From Nocardia mangyaensis (lineage in GTDB: Bacteria; Actinomycetota; Actinomycetes; Mycobacteriales; Mycobacteriaceae), in the NCBI RefSeq assembly GCF_001886715.1, contig NZ_CP018082.1, positions 1,798,001 to 1,862,000 on the forward strand: 64,000 bases of DNA, read 5' to 3'. Within the stretch, counting starts at the first letter, position 1. Each line of letters opens with the position of its first letter. Below are positions 27,652 through 36,520 of this stretch, piece by piece. Below the pieces are notes generated by a model. That model did not search any database, was not told the DNA's origin, and saw only the letters and a list, made by a program, of their open reading frames with translations. A program made the position numbers and the translations under genes.

Positions 27652-28383
27652 ATGAACGAACCGATGCACCGGACCTTTCTCGTCGTCGATGTCGAGAACT
27701 CGAGCCAACTGGGCAACACCGAGCTCGCGGCGATGCGCTCGACGCTGTACCGGATACTCGACGAGGCGACGGATCGCACCGGGACCGTGGTCGCCGACGA
27801 TGATCGGGGCGACGGTTGCCTACTCGTGCTGAGCCTTCCGGTACTGGAGGTCCTCGACCAGATCGTCGAGTCGGTTGTGGTAGGTGTTCGCACCCATAAT
27901 CACACCGTTGGCCCGCTCGACTGGATGCGTGTTCGCGTCGCAGTCCACGAAGGGTATGTGCACAAGGATGGGCGAGGGTGGTCCAGCGACGCGCTGACCG
28001 CTACCTTCCGTCTCAACGACGCCGCTGTGGTGAAGGGAACTCTGAAGAACGCAGCCAGGGCGGTCGGGGTCGTCGTGATTTCCGATATCGTGTATCAGGG
28101 TGTCGTGCGGCACAACTACCGACCTACAGTGACCTCCGCTGAGTACCGCAGTGTCGATATCACGACCAAAGAAGGACCGGTGCGGGCGTGGCTCAGGGTG
28201 CCGGGTTACCCGGAGCCGCCCCTGCCCGCCGACACATCCGCGCCCGCGGTAGCGCAGGAGGCCAACCCTGTTCGAGCGGTGGGTGAGTCCGGTTCGATCA
28301 CCGCCAACAACATGATCGTGGGTGACGTGCGAGCCCGCACCATCATCGGTGGTGACAATGTAGGTGGGACGGTACCGGCGTGA
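27652..28383 (+). CDS. Class III nucleotidyl cyclase-like protein (PycC-like candidate)
   Basis: The 243-aa protein starts at ATG 27652, behind CGGAGG. FLVVDVENSS near residue 10 and DDDRGDGCLLVLS near 51 supply the two metal-binding aspartates of class III cyclases. A substrate-side block (RLNDAAVVKGTLKNAARAVG) precedes VVISDIVYQGVV. The C-terminus is a linker and a glycine-rich motif, ITANNMIVGDVRARTIIGG. Pycsar cyclases of this class make cCMP or cUMP, but base specificity cannot be read here. It is followed by a coupled STAND-like gene (4-bp overlap), and a Pycsar-effector-like gene lies 3.7 kb downstream. Confidence 0.7.
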   Translation: MNEPMHRTFLVVDVENSSQLGNTELAAMRSTLYRILDEATDRTGTVVADDDRGDGCLLVLSLPVLEVLDQIVESVVVGVRTHNHTVGPLDWMRVRVAVHEGYVHKDGRGWSSDALTATFRLNDAAVVKGTLKNAARAVGVVVISDIVYQGVVRHNYRPTVTSAEYRSVDITTKEGPVRAWLRVPGYPEPPLPADTSAPAVAQEANPVRAVGESGSITANNMIVGDVRARTIIGGDNVGGTVPA

Positions 28384-30515
28384 GCGACTCCGAGGTACCG
28401 GTCGCCGATGACACTGCCGGGCCGGAGCGTATCGATGACGCTGAGGAGGAAGCGAACAGTATTCGCGAACGCGCCACCGACGCCGAACGCAAACGTGAGT
28501 CACGTGCCGCCGCGGAGGCGCTGAACGATGCGTTGGGTGCATTGGGTGGCGACCGCATGTCGGTTGTCGCCAACAACCTGTTCATTGGTGAGCCGCAGGT
28601 CGGCACTGTGATCGGCCGAGACAACCATTCGGGCGGTCCCGATGTCGGTTTCATGCGAAGCGGGCTGGTGTCGCCCAGCAGACTTGATGAGCTCGAGAAG
28701 ACATTTGTGCCACCACCGAAGTTCGAACAGATCTGCGAACGCTTGGAATCGCATCCGGTGTCACTGCTGCGCGCTCCCGAGGGGTGGGGGAGAACGGCTA
28801 CAGCTCTGCGGGCGCTGAGTCGGCAGTGTTCGGCGGGCGTGAACAAGCTCAGTCCTGAGGTGGAACTACGGTCGCTGAGCATCGAGTTCAGCGAGCGCAC
28901 GGGATACCTGCTCGAAACACCCGAGATCGACCAGTTGCGGTCGCTGAGCGAGTTCCATCTCGAACAACTCGGGAAACGATTGCTCGAGCACGAATGTCGG
29001 TTGGTCGTCATTGTGGATGAACAGGTCGAACTGGGCTCCGCTGTCCATCCCTTCGTGGTCGACTGCGGAGAACCTGTCGATGTGGAGGCACTGGTGCGCG
29101 AGCACCTGCGCAGACATCTCGCAGAAGAGGAGCTGGGCATACTCGAGTATGCCGAGGTGTCCGTGTTGTTGGACCTGGTGGCCCATGACCGTCTGCCCAC
29201 CCGCGAACTAACCGAATTGGCTGCACAACTCGTCGAGGTGGTCAAGGGCCAAGCCGACATCGACGATGTGATCGCCCGGTATTCGGCATACGCCGACAGT
29301 CGATTTCGGCAGTGGTTCGATGAACTCGACGCCGATGCCCGCCCATTTGCAATTGCCCTGGCGGTGTTCAACAAGATGCCGCTGCACATCGTGTCCGCGG
29401 CGGCCCGCACACTGGCGAGCCTGATCTTCGATGCCGAGGTCGATAATGAGGACATTGCGTCGGTTCGGTCAGTCTTCGGCGTCCGGAGCGTTGAAGTACT
29501 GGGCATGGTCCGTGCCCAGTCATATCGCTCGCACGAGGACACCGTGTACGGCCGAATCCCGGTCGACGCTGTGCGCTTCGAGGACGAACGCGTTCCGCAG
29601 CGCCTGCTCGAGTACGTGTGGCAGGAATATCCCGCTGCGCACGAGGTGGTCCGTGACTGGTTGCGTGGGCTCGGCGGTGCCGACGACCTCAGAGTCAGCA
29701 CGCGGGCCGGGGTCGCGGTAGGACTGCTGTCCACCTTCGAGTTCGAACATGCCAGGCGGTTGGTGATCGAACCGTGGGCCGACAGCGGTCGGCATCACGA
29801 AGAGTATGCCGCGATCGGTGCGTTGCAGTTTCCCAGTCTGAGGCCAGAACTCACGCCGCTGGTCGCGCGGATGCTCGCGGCATGGTCTCGCCCCGGGCAG
29901 CCGTTGGCGCGCCGAGTGACGGCGACAGCCGCATTGGGCAGCACGATCGGACAGCTCATGCCGCAGCGTGCCATTTTGTTGCTCCGTCAGGCAGCCCGTA
30001 GCTCCGAGCCGGATGTGCGTGATGCGGTGTGTTACAGCATGAAGCAGCTATTCTCTATCCGCGATATGACTGGCACCGTGCTACGCGAGCTGCGCCGGTG
30101 GACTGCATCGCAGCATCGCAGCCTGCGCGGCACCGGGTTTCTGTGCGTCCTGCAATTGAGCTTCGATCTATCGGTCGACACGGCCGAGGGCGTGTATCCG
30201 TGGCCGGTGCTGGTCTGGCTGGCCGACGAATCGAGCGAGCATCGCGATGATGTCATCGTGCTTCTGGCCCGCCTGATGCAAGCACCGTATTTCCTGCCTG
30301 CCGCCTATGACGAGATCCGACGGTGGGTTTATCTCGCCGAGCGCGACTCCGGATTGTGCGTGCCATTGGGGCGACTACTGGTCGACTTGGAGAAAGCAGA
30401 TCAGGACAGCGGAGTCGTCCCGGACTATCTGCGTGAGTGGGCGGACGAACGCAATGGGCCAGTGGCGGCCGTTGACGAATTACTGAAAATGTTCGAGTCG
30501 AAAAGGATGAATTGA
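28380..30515 (+). CDS. STAND-like NTPase with HEAT-like helical repeats
   Basis: The 711-aa protein starts at GTG 28380, overlapping the cyclase gene. A charged coiled-coil N-terminus leads to VVANNLFIGEPQVGTVIGRD, a motif also present at the cyclase C-terminus. LLRAPEGWGRTATALRAL near residue 132 looks like a P-loop in which the Lys is replaced by Arg, and CRLVVIVDEQ near 210 resembles Walker B. The C-terminal 350 residues are helical repeats of HEAT type (RVTATAALGSTIGQL, DVRDAVCYSMKQLF). This is the shape of STAND signal-transduction ATPases in conflict systems. The effector or target is unknown, and the altered P-loop leaves hydrolysis in doubt. Confidence 0.65.
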   Translation: MSDSEVPVADDTAGPERIDDAEEEANSIRERATDAERKRESRAAAEALNDALGALGGDRMSVVANNLFIGEPQVGTVIGRDNHSGGPDVGFMRSGLVSPSRLDELEKTFVPPPKFEQICERLESHPVSLLRAPEGWGRTATALRALSRQCSAGVNKLSPEVELRSLSIEFSERTGYLLETPEIDQLRSLSEFHLEQLGKRLLEHECRLVVIVDEQVELGSAVHPFVVDCGEPVDVEALVREHLRRHLAEEELGILEYAEVSVLLDLVAHDRLPTRELTELAAQLVEVVKGQADIDDVIARYSAYADSRFRQWFDELDADARPFAIALAVFNKMPLHIVSAAARTLASLIFDAEVDNEDIASVRSVFGVRSVEVLGMVRAQSYRSHEDTVYGRIPVDAVRFEDERVPQRLLEYVWQEYPAAHEVVRDWLRGLGGADDLRVSTRAGVAVGLLSTFEFEHARRLVIEPWADSGRHHEEYAAIGALQFPSLRPELTPLVARMLAAWSRPGQPLARRVTATAALGSTIGQLMPQRAILLLRQAARSSEPDVRDAVCYSMKQLFSIRDMTGTVLRELRRWTASQHRSLRGTGFLCVLQLSFDLSVDTAEGVYPWPVLVWLADESSEHRDDVIVLLARLMQAPYFLPAAYDEIRRWVYLAERDSGLCVPLGRLLVDLEKADQDSGVVPDYLREWADERNGPVAAVDELLKMFESKRMN

Positions 30516-30516
30516 C

Positions 30517-31587
30517 ATGACAATCGACGGAACTCGACCGTTGATACGCTACGCCACCGTCGACCGGTCTGCTTGGCGGACATTCCGTCCACCTACCGAT
30601 GGACACGCGGCCGTCTCGGTGGACCGGGGAGGTGAGCTGCTTCTTCTCACTCGTCGGCCATCGGCAGGTGAGGCGTTCTTCCGGCCCCCTGCCGGTGTGT
30701 ACTGGGTGGACGTTGCCGTGCACCACGATCCGTGCACGTTCGTTCTCCCTGCGGCCGAGGGCGTTTTCACCTTCACTGCAGAGGTCGACCTCACGTGGCA
30801 GGTGACCGACCCGGTGAAGGCGGTCAGAGACCATCCGGCCAGCGGCGAGCAGGTGTACCGGCCCTACCTGGAACGCGAGCTGCGACGGCTGAGCCGTGAA
30901 TATCAGATCGAACGCTTCATGATGGCCGAGCGGGAAGTGAACGATCATTTCGCCGATCAGCAAATCGAATTGAGCTGTGGTATAGCGCTTTTGAGTTGCT
31001 CGGTCAAGCTTGCGCCTGAGTCGGGCACCCATGCCTACATTCAAGAATCCACGTTTGATCACAGGAAGGCACGGCGTCGTGAGGCCGAGCATGACGCTCT
31101 CCTGCACACCGCGCAACTGCAGCTGACGGCGAACGAGTCCCGGCACGGTCTGAAGCTGCAAACGACCCACCAGGACTATGAGCTCACCAAACTCGCCCAA
31201 CGACGCGACCTTGAGCTGGAGCAGCAACGGATGAGTTTCTACGCTGAGGCACTGCACGGCGGTGAACTGAGTGTGCTCGCGTACCGACTGGCATCCAACC
31301 GCGACGACGCCAACGAGGTCATCGCGTTGATGATGCGGCAGAAGCAGGTGGATTTCGATGCTGCGCACGGCATGTTGACCGCCCTGCTGGAACAAAACCT
31401 GGTCAACAAGCGCGACGTCCAGGACATCATGGCGCGTGCGACCGCGGTCGTCGCCAACCATTTGAGTCCCGGGGCGGTGGAAGCCGGTTCGGTGTCGCCG
31501 CCCAAGACTGAGCTTTCCGCCTCGTCGATGTCGGCTCTTGTCCAAGAGGCTGAAATTCTCGACCGGTCCGATGACGATGACGTCTGA
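30517..31587 (+). CDS. SPFH/Band 7-like coiled-coil protein
   Basis: The 356-aa protein has a beta-rich region at residues 30-100 (FTFTAEVDLTWQVTDPVKAV, the stretch typical of SPFH/prohibitin domains). A segment ending RFMMAEREVNDHF and a long charged coiled coil at about 180-260 (FDHRKARRREAEHD, LAQRRDLELEQQRMSFYAEA) follow. Such proteins form ring-like scaffolds at membranes. It sits 1 bp after the STAND-like gene and overlaps the small membrane-protein gene that follows, which suggests a membrane-associated complex. The precise role is unknown. Confidence 0.62.
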   Translation: MTIDGTRPLIRYATVDRSAWRTFRPPTDGHAAVSVDRGGELLLLTRRPSAGEAFFRPPAGVYWVDVAVHHDPCTFVLPAAEGVFTFTAEVDLTWQVTDPVKAVRDHPASGEQVYRPYLERELRRLSREYQIERFMMAEREVNDHFADQQIELSCGIALLSCSVKLAPESGTHAYIQESTFDHRKARRREAEHDALLHTAQLQLTANESRHGLKLQTTHQDYELTKLAQRRDLELEQQRMSFYAEALHGGELSVLAYRLASNRDDANEVIALMMRQKQVDFDAAHGMLTALLEQNLVNKRDVQDIMARATAVVANHLSPGAVEAGSVSPPKTELSASSMSALVQEAEILDRSDDDDV

Positions 31588-32104
31588 CCTCGCGGTCGCG
31601 GACAACCCGTTGGCCGAGCTTCCCGTCGGCGGTGGGTTGGTCGCGCAGCTCGACAAGTTGCTGATCGATCTGGGTTTCACCGCGCAGTGGGCAGCGGCGG
31701 TGGAGTTCTTGATTCTTGCGGTGGTGGCGTTCCTTCTTCTGAGCGTTGCCATCGGCAAGGTGGTGCCGTGGATGAGTGGGAAGCTGAATGGGTACGAAGG
31801 TCGGCTTACCGCGCCGATCCCAGCGGTGCTGTTGGCGCCGGAATGGATGGTCACAACACTTCTGGTCAAAGCCGGACGAAAGCCGGGAGCAATCGTGTAT
31901 GGCTATGGTGAGGCCGTGCTCGCCCTGACGGACTGGCTGCAGGCCGCGCTTTCGGTGGTGCTGCGATTCCTCGGATCAGTGGGCAAGTTCAGCCGACAGA
32001 TTGCGATCGCGGTGCTCGTGCTGGGATTTCTCTCGTGGAACAGCAGTTCCTGCGTAGCCGACAGTCAGCCATGCATCTCTCCAGTTCAACATTGGATGGG
32101 ATGA
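31571..32104 (+). CDS. Small membrane protein, hypothetical
   Basis: The 177-aa protein starts at ATG 31571, overlapping the previous stop by 17 bp. There are hydrophobic segments around residues 38-65, 85-105 and 125-155, and a C-terminal tail with two cysteines (SSCVADSQPC). No family was recognised. As the last gene of the cyclase-STAND-SPFH run it is a candidate membrane effector or anchor. It converges with the Pycsar-effector-like gene 9 bp away. Confidence 0.6.
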   Translation: MTMTSDLAVADNPLAELPVGGGLVAQLDKLLIDLGFTAQWAAAVEFLILAVVAFLLLSVAIGKVVPWMSGKLNGYEGRLTAPIPAVLLAPEWMVTTLLVKAGRKPGAIVYGYGEAVLALTDWLQAALSVVLRFLGSVGKFSRQIAIAVLVLGFLSWNSSSCVADSQPCISPVQHWMG

Positions 32105-32113
32105 TCGGCGCTA

Positions 32114-32605
32114 TCATCTCGATGCTCCGAGCAGCGCCACCGTGAACCAAGCAACGAAGACGACGAGGCTGATGGCCGTCCAGCGCAGTGCCACCCCGAA
32201 CCGGTGGTACTTGTGCCGGGCAATCTCAGCCAGGGCGCTGGCTTGCCACCACGCCTGATCGGCCAGCACCGCTGTTGTCGGGCGCACGTCCGCCTCGCTG
32301 GGAAAGGTTGGGAAGCAGAACCAGTTCCCCGCCCCAGCGCTGCCGAGCCTTGGCCGCAGCGTCGCGCCGAGGTATCCCATACAGACGATCAGACTTACTG
32401 CGAGCCCGATCGCCGTCACGACAAGAGCGATATTCATAGACGAGCGAGTAGTGGTGACCAGGCCGGTCACTGCGAATCCGTTGGCGGTCAAAAGCAATCC
32501 GGCCTTGGTGTCCGCTGCGAGGATGACGCGGTTGAACTCGGAGATGGTGCGAAGAGCAGTGTTGAGGTCGTCGAGCGGGGCGAGACTTTTGCTACGGATC
32601 ATCAT
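32114..32605 (-). CDS. Pycsar-effector-like two-TM protein (PycTM type)
   Basis: The 163-aa protein opens with ISEFNRVILAADTKAGLLLT, which matches the N-terminal signature of the Pycsar effector/DUF5706-type family. Transmembrane helices follow at about 38-60 and 62-85, then a cytoplasmic loop, HKYHRFGVALRW and a last helix (142-160). Known PycTM proteins bind a cyclic pyrimidine nucleotide and damage the inner membrane. It faces the cyclase cluster from the opposite strand, so it would need its own promoter near 32.62 kb. Confidence 0.65.
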   Translation of the reverse strand: MMIRSKSLAPLDDLNTALRTISEFNRVILAADTKAGLLLTANGFAVTGLVTTTRSSMNIALVVTAIGLAVSLIVCMGYLGATLRPRLGSAGAGNWFCFPTFPSEADVRPTTAVLADQAWWQASALAEIARHKYHRFGVALRWTAISLVVFVAWFTVALLGASR

Positions 32606-32750
32606 GAGACCAGCACAGCAGCGGCCATGAGTAACCTCCAGGTACTAAGACACACAGCAGGTTGGTGCACAGCACGCACGCTGGGTCGTGGTCTCCGAGG
32701 AAAGTTGGGGCAGATTCAGCGAGAGAGCGTCAAGCTCGGTGGTGAGCGGA

Positions 32751-34910
32751 TCAGTGCCAGATGAACGTGAGGTGGTCCCGGGCACGGGTTGCTGCGACGT
32801 AGGCAAGCGCCTTGGCACGCTGCGCGGCATCGGCAGTCTCGTGCGGGGACCCTTGCATGTCGACGACTGCTGTGGGCGGTCTGCCGGGGTCGACGCCGGC
32901 AACGATCACGTGGGTGTACTCGAGCCCCTTCGCGCCGGACATCGTGCGGACCGCGACAGGTGGTGGAGCATCGTCGCGGAAGTCGTCGTCGACCCCGAAA
33001 CTCGCTGACCTCAACCGTGTTCGAATTCTGTCAGCTGTGGTGTTGTCGAAGGCCAGCACCGCGATGGTTGTCGCCGAAGTGCCGGACTCCTGCCATCCAC
33101 GGACCGTCGCGACGATCCGTTTCAGCATCGCTTCCTCGCCAGGGCATCGCAGCAGACTAGGTTCGGGACCGAGCCGGGCAGAGCGGTAGCCAGACCCCGG
33201 TTCGACCCGATCTTCGAGATCCCAGAACTCGGTGTCCGACAGGAAGCTCAGGGCGAAGTCAAGGTTCTGGGCCGTGGTCCGATAGTTCAGAGTGAGCCGA
33301 CGTGACCGACCGCTCAACGCAATATTGTGGTCCGACAAAGTGATTCGCTCGCTGAAGATGCGTTGGTGTGGGTCGTCGGCGATGAACACGTCGTCAGCTC
33401 CTTCGTCGACAAGCGCTCGCACGAATCGCCAATGCACCGCATGCAGATCTTGCCCCTCGTCCACCAGAACGTGGTCCGCGAGTGCCACGCCACCTGCAGA
33501 CGCATCGTGCACGAGGCGCCGCGCTGCCACGGCGGCGACTTCCTGATAGCTGTACCAGTTGAACCGCGCGCACAGCTCCCGGTACGCGTCGAAGATCTTC
33601 CACAGGGAGTGCTTGGTTGCCCTGTCCAATCGGATTCGGCGCCCACGCCGGTCCACCGTTGCGTATTCGCGGAACGTCCGGATTCGTCGCGCCAGCACCA
33701 CCGAAACATACTCGTTCTCCAGGAACCACGGCGTGGTCAGTTGGGGCGGCAAACCATGGTCCACCTGCCCGGCGATCCGCGGCCACACGTAGCGATCGGG
33801 TCGCTTTCCCCGCCAATGGAACTTGCGGTGCCCGAAGACATCCTGTGATGCAGGTTCTACTTCTGAGCTCTGCCGCAGGACCTGGATGGCCAGACTGTCG
33901 ATGCCGCCGACGTAGATACCGGGCTGTCCCAGTTTCGTCACAATCGCTATGTCGGGATCGAGGGTTCGGAGATTCGTTTGGAGAATCGTTGCCAGCTCTT
34001 TGGTGAACGTGGTGAGTACCACGCGGGCAGCCGGGTCGCGGCGAACGAGGTTACGCGCGCGGTGAACGAGAATGACCGACTTGCCGGTGCCCGAGCCGCC
34101 CGAGACCCGGAACGAGCCCTGATAGCTCTGCTCCGCGTATCGCCGCTGTTCCGGATGCAGGAATGTTCGCCAGGCATCAGCGTCGCCACTGTCGATGACA
34201 CGTCGTAGCTCGGTCGAATCCTCGGCATAGCTGAAGCGCAGCCGTGATGCCGGGCGCGCCAGGGCGGCGATGATCCTGTCGTCTTCGGCCGTTGTTGTGT
34301 CGCTCGGGACGATCAGGTCGAGTTGTTCGCGAATCTGCGCGGGTGTAGCTCCATCGAGGAGTTGGAGCAATGCCTGGCCCTGCCACCCGAGCGTTGCCGA
34401 GACTTCTCCGGCGAACCGCACGAATTCCGACCGATCGGTGATGCGGCACGCGCGTTCGGTGACGGTGCGGTCGAGCCCCAGTTCCGCAGCGAGCTCTGCC
34501 GCAGTGCGCCCGCTCCGCTCCAGTACGGGATGACGGGCCGGGTCAGCAGTCCGTGGTCCGGAGGTGACGAGCGGCAGCTGGCCCACGGTACCTTCGAGCA
34601 CACCGGAGACCGGATTGACGCGCAGCATCGCCCTGGCAGCTCGGCGGACTGCTTCGGCGGTCGGCCACGTGCCCATGTAAATGTAGGTCGTCTCGCCGGC
34701 GTCAGGATCGACACGGAAGACGACGGCGCGGTGCCTGCCATCCACGTATGCCGTCCGCACCCGCGAATCGTTCGCGCCCGGAACCGGCTCCGTCCATGGC
34801 TCGTCCTGTGGGCTGCCCTGGAACAGTGACAACAGGTCGATGAGGCGCCGTCGAACGGTCGGATCGAGATCTCTGCTCGTGGCTGTGGAAGTGAGGACGA
34901 TCCTCGCCAC
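32751..34910 (-). CDS. UvrD-like helicase with toxin-like N-terminus, paralogue 3
   Basis: The 719-aa protein shares the architecture of the two paralogues at 13.8-18.3 kb. The N-domain has DSRVRTAYVDGRHRAVVFRV and YIYMGTWPTAE, with linker RVNPVSGVLEGTVG. Walker A is SGGSGTGKSVI near residue 273, the DEAQD box reads DEGQDLHAVHW near 485, and LNYRTTAQNL, TMSGAKGLEY and YVAATRARDHL follow. The Ala-to-Gly and Ser-for-Thr changes show long divergence. It follows the OLD-like nuclease gene by 17 bp, so the partner here differs from that of the other two. Confidence 0.82.
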   Translation of the reverse strand: MARIVLTSTATSRDLDPTVRRRLIDLLSLFQGSPQDEPWTEPVPGANDSRVRTAYVDGRHRAVVFRVDPDAGETTYIYMGTWPTAEAVRRAARAMLRVNPVSGVLEGTVGQLPLVTSGPRTADPARHPVLERSGRTAAELAAELGLDRTVTERACRITDRSEFVRFAGEVSATLGWQGQALLQLLDGATPAQIREQLDLIVPSDTTTAEDDRIIAALARPASRLRFSYAEDSTELRRVIDSGDADAWRTFLHPEQRRYAEQSYQGSFRVSGGSGTGKSVILVHRARNLVRRDPAARVVLTTFTKELATILQTNLRTLDPDIAIVTKLGQPGIYVGGIDSLAIQVLRQSSEVEPASQDVFGHRKFHWRGKRPDRYVWPRIAGQVDHGLPPQLTTPWFLENEYVSVVLARRIRTFREYATVDRRGRRIRLDRATKHSLWKIFDAYRELCARFNWYSYQEVAAVAARRLVHDASAGGVALADHVLVDEGQDLHAVHWRFVRALVDEGADDVFIADDPHQRIFSERITLSDHNIALSGRSRRLTLNYRTTAQNLDFALSFLSDTEFWDLEDRVEPGSGYRSARLGPEPSLLRCPGEEAMLKRIVATVRGWQESGTSATTIAVLAFDNTTADRIRTRLRSASFGVDDDFRDDAPPPVAVRTMSGAKGLEYTHVIVAGVDPGRPPTAVVDMQGSPHETADAAQRAKALAYVAATRARDHLTFIWH

Positions 34911-34927
34911 TTACTACACCCGCCCGG

Positions 34928-36520
34928 TCATGCGGGTGCCCGCATCGGTCGTTCCCGTTGCTGCGCTTGCCGGATCAGATCGACGATCGTCGCGGTCCGT
35001 TCGGGAAACTCGTTCGCCCACAATGCGAGGAATGCGTGGGCCACATCGTGCGCCGACAGAAATCCGAGGTCTTCACCGATCTGCTGAAAGATCACGTGGA
35101 CGTCGCGGTTCGTCGTCTTGCGTGAGCGGACCACCGAAACGACACGCCGCTGCCGATCCAGCGGCAGTCGCAGCGACATCGTCAGTCTCGCTCCGAGTTC
35201 ATCGAGTCGGGAAAAGACATCGTCGAGCACAGTGCGTTCCGGATCGAAATCTCCAGGCAGCAGATGGATGTGTTTGTCACTGTCGGCCTGAGACGCTTGA
35301 TCGCCGTCCAGGAAACAGAGCGCAGGTTGCCGGGTGGTGGGGATCGAATTATGGTGCAGGGTGGCGTTCTTCGCGACCGCAGCGCCGCTCATCGGATGGA
35401 TCTCGATCATGTCCATCTCGATCTCGCCGTCCCCGCGCAACGCGGTGGCCACCAGATCTCGGGCGAACTGATCCTCGACGAAAACCACCACATCGGCCTC
35501 TACCTGCCCGGTGATCGCGCGCAGTGACCGTACGTCGAGCTTTCCTTGGATCACCCTGTCGCCCAGCGCAGCCCAAATCGCTTCTGCGGGCAGAGGAGCC
35601 AAGGCGTCGTTCGAATGGGTGGTGAACACGACCTGGCACTTCCGGCGGTGCGCCACGTCGATCAGATACTCCACCATCCGCTGGGTTGCCACCGGGTGAA
35701 GACCGTTCTCGATCTCCTCGATCAGGATCAGGCTGTTGTCCTCGGCCGCCTCTACCTCGGCGATGATCCTGATGACGCTCGCCTCACCGGCACCGAAATG
35801 AAACTCCGAGTACCCGTCACCGTGTGCGGTGACCCCCGAAAAGATGCTCAACCGATCGGTGGCATCGAGGAACAACTGACGGAACCCGGCCAACGGCTTG
35901 CCGAGCACCTTCTCGGCTTGGTCGATGACCTGATCAGGGAGGTGGGTCTCGCGAACCGCCTCGAAGGCGCCGCCGACCGCCCGGCGGAGATTCTGGCGCT
36001 CACTGGCCGGGACCGTACGTTCGACCCCGAAGATCAGCACCCGCCGGTCGACCGCCGTCCGATTCCACTTCAGCCGTTTGAAACTGGCGGTCCGCAGCAC
36101 CGGCACCTTTCGGTTCAGCCCCTTGTCGATGAGCTGATACTCGATCGACCAGTTCTGCATGCTGTCGTCGTACTTGCCGCTCTTGGCGAAGAACCGGCTC
36201 GGCGGCACCGAGCTGTAGGGCAGACCCGCAGCTCCGAGGATCGTCGACTTCCCGCCGCCGTTCGGCCCGGCCACCGCGGTGACCGGAAAGTCGAAGCTCA
36301 CCTCGATTTCGGTGAAGCCACGAACCTTGGTGAGCGTGAGTTTGCGGAGGTACTGGCCGTAGTTCTCCTTGGCGACCTTGCCCGCGAGCTCCTGGATGAT
36401 CCCATCCCGGATCTCACTACGAAACCCGTTGCCTGCGTACACAACCACGAACCACCCCCAGCTCGTCACCTGGACGCTCCGCGCCCCGACCGTTGAGCAT
36501 GATAGCGCGATCAGCGTCAC
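34928..36520 (-). CDS. OLD-like AAA ATPase with TOPRIM nuclease domain
   Basis: The 530-aa protein has an ABC/SMC-like head: Walker A AGPNGGGKSTI near residue 87, signature and Walker B region LILIEEIENGLHP near 272, and FTTHSNDAL. A C-terminal TOPRIM follows, with VVFVEDQFARDL (catalytic Glu near 347) and ALCFLDGDQ (DxD near 405). This is the order of OLD-family and GajA nucleases, though shorter than GajA. The frame starts at 36520; GTG 36448 (VVVYAGNGFRSEIRD) is an alternative, with GGGGG upstream. It is paired with a UvrD-like gene just downstream, as in Gabija. Confidence 0.75.
   Translation of the reverse strand: MTLIALSCSTVGARSVQVTSWGWFVVVYAGNGFRSEIRDGIIQELAGKVAKENYGQYLRKLTLTKVRGFTEIEVSFDFPVTAVAGPNGGGKSTILGAAGLPYSSVPPSRFFAKSGKYDDSMQNWSIEYQLIDKGLNRKVPVLRTASFKRLKWNRTAVDRRVLIFGVERTVPASERQNLRRAVGGAFEAVRETHLPDQVIDQAEKVLGKPLAGFRQLFLDATDRLSIFSGVTAHGDGYSEFHFGAGEASVIRIIAEVEAAEDNSLILIEEIENGLHPVATQRMVEYLIDVAHRRKCQVVFTTHSNDALAPLPAEAIWAALGDRVIQGKLDVRSLRAITGQVEADVVVFVEDQFARDLVATALRGDGEIEMDMIEIHPMSGAAVAKNATLHHNSIPTTRQPALCFLDGDQASQADSDKHIHLLPGDFDPERTVLDDVFSRLDELGARLTMSLRLPLDRQRRVVSVVRSRKTTNRDVHVIFQQIGEDLGFLSAHDVAHAFLALWANEFPERTATIVDLIRQAQQRERPMRAPA

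Noticed and set aside
32114..32605. Treating the PycTM-like gene as part of the same operon as the cyclase
   Set aside because: It is on the opposite strand, so it can only be a partner with its own promoter.
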